From Collinsella sp. AF23-4AC (lineage in GTDB: Bacteria > Actinomycetota > Coriobacteriia > Coriobacteriales > Coriobacteriaceae), in assembly GCF_003462685.1 (NCBI RefSeq), contig NZ_QRVE01000003.1, positions 62,001 to 126,000 on the forward strand: 64,000 nucleotides of DNA, given 5' to 3'. Under the pieces are notes generated by a model. The model saw nothing but the letters and a program-made list of their open reading frames with translations. It had not been told where the DNA came from and made no database searches. Made by a program: the position numbers and the translations under genes. Shown here in pieces: positions 57,828 to 64,000 of the stretch. Each line of letters opens with the position of its first letter. Positions within the stretch are counted from its first letter, which is position 1.

Positions 57828-59803
57828 TGGTCTCGCCTCCATTCAAAGAAGGCGCCGGCGATCGCCATCGTCTCGTCGTCCACCACGCGCTCCTTCGAGG
57901 TGTGGCTGCTCTCCTCTTCGGAGCCCACGTTGCCCGTCACCGCGGTGGTCTGCTCCTGCACAATGGGGTAGCCGTCATCGTCGCGTACATAGGTGGTCTG
58001 ACCACGCTTGTCGTGCCCTACGTGGTCACAGATGGCCATAAATATCTTGTAATCCTGGAAGGTACCGTCCTTGCAGTATGCCTCTTCCTCACTGTCCCAG
58101 CGTCTCAGCACAAGGACGGATGTCTGCACGCCCACGTTGGGTTGGAACGCATCCGGGTGCATGTCTACCGAACCCAGGATCTGCGCATGGCGCAAAATCC
58201 ACTGGCGCACGTAGCCCAGACCCGGGTTGCCCAGGATGCCGTTGGGAATGACGAGCGCCGCCACACCCACGCCGGGCTCAAGCAGGCGGATACACCGCTC
58301 GATGAAGAGGATCTCGGGCGGCTGAGATGAGAAGAGCTTGGGTTCCATGCTCCACTCGGCATCTTCCTCGGACCACGACCAGGTGTGTCCAAGGTCGAAG
58401 GATTCCAGAATCGCCGGGTCTTCGATAGGAATCTTGGAGCCAAAAGGTGGGTTGGTCATAATCGCCGTAACGCCGTGCCCCGGCTGCAGCGCCTTATTTG
58501 CCGCAATGTCGGCGGCGTCCAGGCGCAGCGCCTTTTGCAGTTTGGGTTCAAAGCCCGAGAACGGCTCGAGCGAGTTGGCGTGGAACAGCTGTCCGGTGCC
58601 GTCGTTGTTCATAACCATATTCATCTTGGAGGCACGCACTAGGATGGGATCAAAGTCGATGCCCACGATATGCTTGGACAGGAACTCGCGCTTGCGCGCG
58701 ATCAGAGCCTCTTGCTTGGCTGCTTTGCTGCGCCCGCTCACCTCGACGGAGTCTCTGATCTTCTCAAGCACGTAATTCATGGCCGTGACCAAAAAGCCGC
58801 AGGTGCCCATGGCGGGGTCGAGGATGACGTCGTTTTCGGACGGGTCGACCATCCGCACCATCATGTGGCACATGTTGCGCGGCGTGAAGAACTGGCCCTT
58901 GTCACCACGCAGGTTGGAGCCCACGATTGTCTCGTACGCGTGGCCCTTAACGTCCACGTCGCTCTCGAGCAGGGAATACATTTGCAGCTGCGCCACGATG
59001 TAGGCGAGCACATCGTCGGTTAATGCGATGCGCTCGTCGGCCTTGAAGATGGTCTCGTACGACTGCTTGACGTTTCCAAAGAGTGCCTCGATGCGCTTGC
59101 GGCACTTCTTCTTACCCGCGGCGCCCTGGCGCTCGGTTGGCGTGATGTAGAACGTTGGCGTCTCGGAGTCGCGCTCATCCTGGATTTTGCAGAAGATGAT
59201 CTTGAGCAGTTCAAGGAATGCCTCGGCCTTTTGGATGCCTTGGTTTCCGGCGATGTAGTTGTGACAGCGGCGGAACGAGTACAGCAGCGAGTCACTGGCG
59301 GCGGGGCGCAACTGGTCGAAGCGCGGCGCGTCGTCGGGTACCTCGCCACCAGCATGTGGCAGATCGGGCACGGCCTCGGGGCCGCGCTTGCCGGCATCGT
59401 CCACCACGTAACGGAAGGTAAGCAACTCGTCGCCGTTGGTCCACATGCCATAGGTCGAGTTCATGCAGGCAGACGCATAGGAGTGCATTTGATCTACGCC
59501 GTCTTTTTTGCCTTTGGCCTTGGTCTTGGGGTCTTTGCACTCGACGATGATGTGGATGTTTTCCTGGGTGTGCGCTTTTCCCGGCTCCCAGATGGCGACG
59601 TCGACCGCTTTTCGGTTGCTGCCGAACTTGATCGACTCCTCGACCCCGATCTGCTCCTTCTTGTAACCGTACTCACGCACGAGGGACTTTAGGATTTCCT
59701 GGCGCACTCGCTCCTCGGGGGTGTCCCTGCGCTGCGTCACGCCGTCGATGAAGTCCAGTATAGTCTCCGGCTGGATGACCGAAGTCTTGCTCACTTGCGA
59801 CAT
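57824..59803 (-). CDS. Nuclease-methylase fusion protein (BcgI-like R-M subunit)
   Basis: 659 residues. Residues 20-130 resemble the HsdR N-terminal nuclease: Asp68 (KAVDVAIWE), Glu88 and Lys90 (HIIVECKDPK) form a PD-(D/E)XK site. Residues 270-650 are an N6-adenine methylase: motif I DPAMGTCGFL near 330, motif IV MTNPPFGSK near 450. A separate S subunit follows immediately. There is no translocase subunit. This matches type IIB enzymes such as BcgI, which cut on both sides of a bipartite site, better than a classic type I system. The start overlaps the stop of the small upstream gene (TAATG). Confidence 0.82.
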   Translation of the reverse strand: MSQVSKTSVIQPETILDFIDGVTQRRDTPEERVRQEILKSLVREYGYKKEQIGVEESIKFGSNRKAVDVAIWEPGKAHTQENIHIIVECKDPKTKAKGKKDGVDQMHSYASACMNSTYGMWTNGDELLTFRYVVDDAGKRGPEAVPDLPHAGGEVPDDAPRFDQLRPAASDSLLYSFRRCHNYIAGNQGIQKAEAFLELLKIIFCKIQDERDSETPTFYITPTERQGAAGKKKCRKRIEALFGNVKQSYETIFKADERIALTDDVLAYIVAQLQMYSLLESDVDVKGHAYETIVGSNLRGDKGQFFTPRNMCHMMVRMVDPSENDVILDPAMGTCGFLVTAMNYVLEKIRDSVEVSGRSKAAKQEALIARKREFLSKHIVGIDFDPILVRASKMNMVMNNDGTGQLFHANSLEPFSGFEPKLQKALRLDAADIAANKALQPGHGVTAIMTNPPFGSKIPIEDPAILESFDLGHTWSWSEEDAEWSMEPKLFSSQPPEILFIERCIRLLEPGVGVAALVIPNGILGNPGLGYVRQWILRHAQILGSVDMHPDAFQPNVGVQTSVLVLRRWDSEEEAYCKDGTFQDYKIFMAICDHVGHDKRGQTTYVRDDDGYPIVQEQTTAVTGNVGSEEESSHTSKERVVDDETMAIAGAFFEWRRDQ

Positions 59804-60030
59804 TACGATTCCGTCCTTCCAACCTTGGTGTTGGTATCAACGCGTGCGGGGCCGCCCGATGCGACGCCCATCTCGCGGCTAATCAAATCTTTAAGAAATC
59901 CCTGCTTGTTTTCCTGTGCGGAGAGGAATGACCAAATCTCCTCTTCGGCGGGATAGAACCGCAGACAGAACTGCTGGGTCTTGTCGTGCTTGTACTTACG
60001 ATCGGCTCGCTTCTGAGCTTCTGACGGCAT
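59803..60030 (-). CDS. Small DNA-binding-like protein, possible autoregulator
   Basis: 75 residues: basic N-terminus (MPSEAQKRADRKYKHDKTQQ), a strand-like FCLRFYP, then helices. The strand-helix-helix pattern suggests a ribbon-helix-helix or related repressor. ATG at 60030 has GGGAGG upstream; six earlier in-frame codons are rejected. Its promoter (60070-60098) contains a palindrome. Probably controls the R-M operon, a role common for small C proteins; this is inferred. Confidence 0.6.
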   Translation of the reverse strand: MPSEAQKRADRKYKHDKTQQFCLRFYPAEEEIWSFLSAQENKQGFLKDLISREMGVASGGPARVDTNTKVGRTES

Positions 60031-60069
60031 AGCACCTCCCAAGGACATAGCTTAGCCATAATAGGAATT

Positions 60070-60098
60070 AGTATAGGTCTACACCTATATGTAGACAA
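60070..60098 (-). promoter_or_regulatory. Promoter of the R-M operon with operator palindrome
   Basis: On the minus strand TTGTCT (60098-60093), 17 bp, TATACT (60075-60070). TATAGGT-CTAC-ACCTATA at 60072-60089 is a symmetric palindrome overlapping the -10 and the spacer. Confidence 0.7.
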
Positions 60099-60490
60099 GC
60101 AAAATATCACGAATCAGCAGGTAAAGGATGATTTTTAATTAAAGAAATAGAAGCCAACAAATGTAAAAACGGCCTCTAAGACATTGGACGTTTTTACGGT
60201 TGAGGAAGGTGGAGCTTGAGAAATGATCCGCCATGAGCGCTCCCTGCCGCTCGTGCATGGAGTGGCAGGGAACTATTTTTGTTGTATGAGACTGCCGTCT
60301 CGCAAGGTTGCAATGCCCGATTGGATGTCGACTTCAGTTGGATCAACCATATGCGCTGTTGCCTGACGCTGCGCGATGCCAGACGACGGAGGATGCGTCC
60401 TATCACGACTGGTAGTCAGGCACATTCTGGGCTAGTTGCGAACTTGGCTTGGAATGTGCCTGTTTGGCAGAATCGAAATCGCGAGCCATA
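60099..60490. other. Intergenic region in the island
   Basis: No gene seen. A hairpin TCCCTGCC/GGCAGGGA at 60241-60270 is followed by a T-rich stretch on the plus strand. The rest is unremarkable. Confidence 0.4.
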
Positions 60491-62164
60491 TCACTCGACT
60501 ATGTGCCACTCAGCTGCCGAAGTGCTTCCAGCGTTGGTGATGCGGCCAGCTTTCCGTAGGCTTTGGAGCAGATAGCTTACATGGTCGCCTTTTTGCTTTG
60601 CCGTAAGGTCTGCCGGCAAGGCATGATCCAGCCCTGCGATAATCTCCGCTCTTGAACATGGGCGCACGCGCAGGAGCTCCAAGATCAACTCCTTGAAGAC
60701 GCTATTGTCTACGCCCTTGTTTCGCACATACTCGCTGTGGGCACCGGTGGCTGCTGCCACCTCGGCTGAGACCGTCAGTTTGGGGTAACGGCCCCTAACG
60801 AGGCCTTGTTCGTGAAGCAGACGTGACTGTTCCTTTGTGACGGGTAGTCCCTTCTGAACGAGGTCCAACAGCAGCACTGTCACCAAATCAAGATTTCGAT
60901 TGCTTGCGAGAAGTCGAGAATAGTCCTCGTTGAGAACCGTACCGTACAGCGTTACGGCAACGCGCCCAATCTCAGATAGATCGTAGGTGGGCATTGGTAA
61001 TAGGCGGTTGCGCTGAATATCGAAGACGTTGCGAATGCCTATGGCGCTGCGGTCCATCATGCCTGTTTTGTTCATAGCGCTTGAAAGCAGGGGGTTACGG
61101 TAGTAGGGCGGCTTGTAGCCGCTCGCGAGCGCGTTCTCTATCGTCTCGGGGATAAAGGCACCCTCGTTCTTGAATATAAGCTTGTCCTCATACTCAAGGA
61201 CATTGATCTTTCCTGACATCCTGAAATCTTGATGCGCAATAGCGTTGTGGAGAAGTTCTCGAATGACTTCGGGACTGTAGCGATGCGCTTCGGTGGGAAA
61301 TAGCGTCTCTTCGCGGTCGAAGAAGCGATACTTTTCGTTTCTTATCTTTCCCAGGATACGATCGACCTGCAGAATGAAGGGCGGCTCAAAGTGTTCATAG
61401 GCCATAGTGGAGCCGTCGCTCGCGTAGAGCGTCCAAGTGATGCGCGGCTCAATGCCACCCAGAAAGACACTCGATTCCGGTTTGCCCAGAAGAACGAGCG
61501 CCGCATTGCTCACGTGGCCGTGGATCACAAGCGCCATCTTGCTAAGGATAGATTCTTCGTCGAGGCTACGAACGGCAGGCTGGCTTTCTCCGAACTTTTC
61601 GACGAATTTGGAGCATGCAAAGCTAACTGCATCTGGATCAAGGTCACCGAAGTTTGCCTCGTAGGCAATCTGGCGCGACCAGTCGGGCCGGCTCTGCCCG
61701 TAAATGGCGTCGAGTTTGAACTTGGGCATCTCTACGAGGGACTCATTCTCTCGTGACCAAGGGATTCCGTGCCAAGTCGTTGGCGTTGCGAAGCTGCCAG
61801 CCGGTATCTGGAAAGCAATGACTCTTTTGTCATCAACCTCAAACTCGTAAATCTCTTCGAAAGTCATGCCGTTGTTGGTGTATTGGGCGATTTCGTGCTT
61901 TAGGCGTCGCAGGCCGACACTTGGCGATTGGGGTTCTTTACGGTAGGCGGTTCCCTTTATCTTGCGGTCGTTTGAAATGCCAAAGAAAAGCCATCCGCAC
62001 TCTGCCTTGCGTAAATTGGCCTCGTTGCTGAGGGCGGAGAAATACCTGCCAATGTCCTCGAAGTCATAGTTCTGCTTTGCTGCCTTGTATTCGACGACCT
62101 CGGTCTCGACGTCTGCAATGATGCGCAGAAGTAGGGAGGGCATTTCGCTCGTTTTCCGTATCAT
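60491..62164 (-). CDS. Schlafen/AlbA_2-type ATPase with HATPase-like and winged-helix regions
   Basis: 557 residues. Residues 10-130 are an AlbA_2/Schlafen-like domain (VEYKAAKQNYDFEDIGRYFS, then GWLFFGISNDRKIKG). Residues 280-370 form a C-terminal HATPase-like region (EVIRELLHNAIAHQDF with KLIFKNEGAFIPE and RNPLLSSAMNKTGMMD). The end is a winged helix. Such proteins are common in bacterial islands, sometimes named RecG-like; a regulatory or anti-phage role is possible but unproven. The start ATG has GGAG upstream. Its promoter region carries repeated TAATGTAAT sites. Confidence 0.75.
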   Translation of the reverse strand: MIRKTSEMPSLLLRIIADVETEVVEYKAAKQNYDFEDIGRYFSALSNEANLRKAECGWLFFGISNDRKIKGTAYRKEPQSPSVGLRRLKHEIAQYTNNGMTFEEIYEFEVDDKRVIAFQIPAGSFATPTTWHGIPWSRENESLVEMPKFKLDAIYGQSRPDWSRQIAYEANFGDLDPDAVSFACSKFVEKFGESQPAVRSLDEESILSKMALVIHGHVSNAALVLLGKPESSVFLGGIEPRITWTLYASDGSTMAYEHFEPPFILQVDRILGKIRNEKYRFFDREETLFPTEAHRYSPEVIRELLHNAIAHQDFRMSGKINVLEYEDKLIFKNEGAFIPETIENALASGYKPPYYRNPLLSSAMNKTGMMDRSAIGIRNVFDIQRNRLLPMPTYDLSEIGRVAVTLYGTVLNEDYSRLLASNRNLDLVTVLLLDLVQKGLPVTKEQSRLLHEQGLVRGRYPKLTVSAEVAAATGAHSEYVRNKGVDNSVFKELILELLRVRPCSRAEIIAGLDHALPADLTAKQKGDHVSYLLQSLRKAGRITNAGSTSAAEWHIVE

Positions 62165-62174
62165 GACACTCCAT

Positions 62175-62225
62175 ATAATGTAATTTTATCCGCAACTAAT
62201 GTAATTATATCTCCTGTTACATTAG
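62175..62225. promoter_or_regulatory. Cluster of TAATGTAAT sites before the AlbA_2 gene
   Basis: Three sites: ATAATGTAATTTT (62175-62187), CTAATGTAATTAT (62196-62208), GTTACATTAG (62216-62225, inverted). TATAAT on the minus strand (62209-62204), a -10 candidate, lies among them. Likely operators for self-control. Confidence 0.6.
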
Positions 62226-62446
62226 CCGCCCGTGCATAAGGCTGTAGGCCGACTGTAAGGTCATATATTTCAGTGCATATAATGTCTGTACTTTTAATTT
62301 ACCTCGCAGATTAGCTGCCAGGGGAAACGGAAAATAATGTGTCTTCTTCTAATGTAATTTCGCATGTAGCTTCGCGGATAACGCGTGAAATTACATTAGT
62401 ACACGGAACTATTGCCGCCTGCTGCGGTGACGCTGCTGTCCATCTT
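62226..62446. other. Intergenic region at the island right end
   Basis: No gene. Holds the second operator-like pair at 62349-62399 and continues to the attR-like repeat at 62447. Confidence 0.4.
62349..62399. promoter_or_regulatory. Second TAATGTAAT inverted pair
   Basis: CTAATGTAATTTC (62349-62361) and its exact complement GAAATTACATTAG (62387-62399) lie 25 bp apart. The same core as the sites near the AlbA_2 gene. Confidence 0.6.
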
Positions 62447-62460
62447 CGTTGCCCGCTCCA
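62447..62460. other. attR-like direct repeat
   Basis: CGTTGCCCGCTCCA, identical and in the same orientation as the tRNA-Gly 3' end. Marks the island's right border. Confidence 0.7.
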
Positions 62461-62562
62461 ATTCCAAAATGTTAGGTTCATGCCTGCTGCCCATACTTGC
62501 ACCTGCGCACGGTACAATGGTTGGGTTACGACCAACGTGCCAATAACCAAAAAGGAGCCGCT

Positions 62563-63909
62563 ATGATCGATCGCTATACCCGCCCGGAGATGGGACACAT
62601 CTTCTCCCTCGAGAACAAGTACGCCATTTGGCAGGAGATCGAGGTTCTGGCCTGCGAGGCCCAGGCGGAGCTCGGTAAGATCGGTATTTCCAAAGACGAG
62701 GCCCAGTGGATCCGCGATCATGCCAACTTTGAGAAGGCGAAGGTCGATGAGATCGAGGAAGTCACGCGCCACGACGTCATTGCCTTCCTGACCAACATGA
62801 AGGAATACATCGATGCCGATGTTCCCGAGGGCGACCCCAAGCCCAGCCGCTGGGTTCACTATGGCATGACCAGCTCCGATCTGGGCGACACGGCTCTGTG
62901 CTACCAGCTCACCCAGGCCTGCGACTTGATCATCGAGGACGTCAAGAAGCTCGGCGAGATTTGCAAGCGTCGCGCCTTTGAGGAGCGCAATACGCTCTGT
63001 GCCGGCCGCACTCATGGTATCCACGCCGAGCCGATGACCTTCGGCATGAAGTTTGGCTCTTGGGCCTGGGAGCTCAAGCGCGATCTGGATCGTCTTGAGG
63101 ACGCCCGCAAGAATGTTGCCTTCGGCGCCATCTCGGGCGCTGTCGGCACCTACAGCTCCATCGAGCCGTTTGTCGAGGAGTATGTCTGCGAGCACCTGGG
63201 CCTGGTTCACGACCCGCTGTCCACGCAGGTTATTAGCCGCGACCATCACGCCTATCTCGCCGGTGTTCTTGCCACCACGGCGGCCACCTGCGAGCGCATC
63301 GCTACCGAGGTTCGCAATCTGCAGAAGACCGATACCCTCGAGGCCGAGGAGCCGTTCCGCAAGGGTCAAAAGGGCAGCTCCGCCATGCCGCACAAGCGCA
63401 ACCCCATCACCATGGAGAAGGTCTGCGGCCTGTCGCGCGTCGTGAAGGCCAACGCGCAGGTTGCCTTCGACAACGTCGCCCTGTGGCACGAGCGTGACAT
63501 TTCGCACTCCTCTGCCGAGCGCGTCGCCCAGGCCGATAGTTTCATCGCGCTCGACCACATGTTCCAGTGCCTCATCCGCGTTATCGACGGCCTGCAGTTG
63601 TATCCCGCTCGCATGATGGCCAACCTCAACAAGACACGCGGCCTCATTTTTTCCTCCAAGGTCCTGCTGGCCCTCGTCGACACGGGCATCACCCGCGAGG
63701 ACGCGTACGCCATTGTGCAGGAGAACGCCATGGCAACCTGGCACGAGGTACAGGATTGCGTCTCCGGCCCCACCTTTAAGGAGCGTCTCGAGGCTGATCC
63801 GCGCTGCACCGTCAGCCAGGAGAAGCTCGACGAGATCTTTGATCCGTGGGACTTCCTCACCCGCATCGACACGGTCTTCGATCGTCTGGAGCAGCTGAGC
63901 TTCGAGTAG
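62563..63909 (+). CDS. purB: Adenylosuccinate lyase
   Basis: Acts twice in purine synthesis: on SAICAR and on adenylosuccinate. Fumarase-superfamily motifs: THGIHAEPMTFG with the catalytic His, and the signature GSSAMPHKRNP near residue 265 with the flexible-loop Ser. 448 residues. ATG at 62563 has AAGGAG 6 nt upstream; the 22 upstream in-frame codons lack a site. TACAAT at 62513 could be the -10 element, but no clear -35 is seen. Confidence 0.96.
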   Translation: MIDRYTRPEMGHIFSLENKYAIWQEIEVLACEAQAELGKIGISKDEAQWIRDHANFEKAKVDEIEEVTRHDVIAFLTNMKEYIDADVPEGDPKPSRWVHYGMTSSDLGDTALCYQLTQACDLIIEDVKKLGEICKRRAFEERNTLCAGRTHGIHAEPMTFGMKFGSWAWELKRDLDRLEDARKNVAFGAISGAVGTYSSIEPFVEEYVCEHLGLVHDPLSTQVISRDHHAYLAGVLATTAATCERIATEVRNLQKTDTLEAEEPFRKGQKGSSAMPHKRNPITMEKVCGLSRVVKANAQVAFDNVALWHERDISHSSAERVAQADSFIALDHMFQCLIRVIDGLQLYPARMMANLNKTRGLIFSSKVLLALVDTGITREDAYAIVQENAMATWHEVQDCVSGPTFKERLEADPRCTVSQEKLDEIFDPWDFLTRIDTVFDRLEQLSFE

Positions 63910-63952
63910 GGTTGACCTAATTCGACCGCCTGCGGATGCATTTCAACCATTG

Positions 63953-63985
63953 GCGCCTTGCCCGTTTTGGGCAAGGCGCTTTTTT
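63953..63985 (+). terminator. Terminator of purB
   Basis: 11-bp stem GCGCCTTGCCC with a 5-nt loop, followed by TTTTTT. Confidence 0.92.
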
Positions 63986-64000
63986 CACTGCCGCATTGGC

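Larger units (their letters stand above)
56224..62460. mobile_element. 6.2-kb genomic island at tRNA-Gly
   Basis: Bounded by a 14-bp direct repeat of the tRNA-Gly 3' end. Contents: S subunit, nuclease-methylase, small regulator, Schlafen/AlbA-type ATPase. No integrase or mobility gene is recognisable, so it is either decayed or mobilised by functions elsewhere. purB beyond the right end is core genome. Confidence 0.65.

Noticed and set aside
56427..59803. Classic type I R-M system
   Set aside because: No HsdR translocase gene is present, and the methylase chain already carries a nuclease site.

Overview
The window is a 64 kb stretch of a high-GC actinobacterial chromosome that spans the replication origin. 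Gene content, gene order and protein style (DciA next to recF and gyrB, paired WYL regulators, a PD-(D/E)XK protein of the DUF559 kind, a GH31 surface glycosidase, a sortase-anchored thioester adhesin) point to a gut member of the Coriobacteriia, most like Collinsella. The genus is an inference from protein resemblance; no rRNA gene is present to test it.

Layout. From 1 to about 36.2 kb almost everything lies on the minus strand. From 36.5 kb most core genes lie on the plus strand. The switch falls in an AT-rich, gene-free segment (36221-36463) with repeated TTTTCAACA-type boxes, which I read as oriC. Left arm, moving away from oriC: an uncharacterised GHKL-ATPase/winged-helix gene, dnaA, dnaN, recF, dciA, gyrB, gyrA, a tRNA cluster (Ile-Ala-Ile), a bifunctional-nuclease gene with two small genes, typA, two membrane or envelope genes, a nuclease cassette beside two tRNA-Ser genes, rpsF-ssb-rpsR-rplI-dnaB, purA, purD, a Nudix hydrolase, an ABC exporter, a membrane protein, carAB and the start of a GH31 glycosidase. 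Right arm: rpmH-rnpA-yidD-yidC-khpB, rsmG, three parS sites, parA-parB, rlmN, ddl, an exonuclease-DinG helicase, two WYL regulators, an interrupted M28 peptidase-like membrane protein, an adhesin, tRNA-Gly, a 6.2 kb island and purB.

How the genes work together. The centre is the replication and segregation hub: initiation (DnaA), clamp (DnaN), helicase and its likely loader (DnaB, DciA), gyrase, RecF, and ParAB with three perfect parS sites plus a degenerate parS inside dnaA. Ribosomal protein, RNase P and YidC genes sit with it, as in many bacteria. Nucleotide supply genes (carAB, purA, purD, purB) are spread around it.

Accessory material is concentrated in a few places. (1) 17508-18775: a PD-(D/E)XK nuclease-like gene enclosed by 79-bp inverted repeats that are themselves hairpins, beside a tRNA-Ser gene and an inverted 25-bp copy of that tRNA's 3' end. 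(2) 56224-62460: an island bounded by a 14-bp direct repeat of the tRNA-Gly 3' end, carrying a nuclease-methylase fusion with a separate specificity subunit and no translocase, a small autoregulator candidate, and a Schlafen/AlbA-type ATPase with its own repeated operator-like sites. (3) Several long intergenic palindromes (1481-1526 with 1988-2031, and 24861-24996) that look like genomic repeat elements. The most intriguing uncharacterised core gene is the GHKL ATPase between oriC and dnaA. GyrA carries Phe at the position of E. coli Ser83, a classic quinolone-resistance change.
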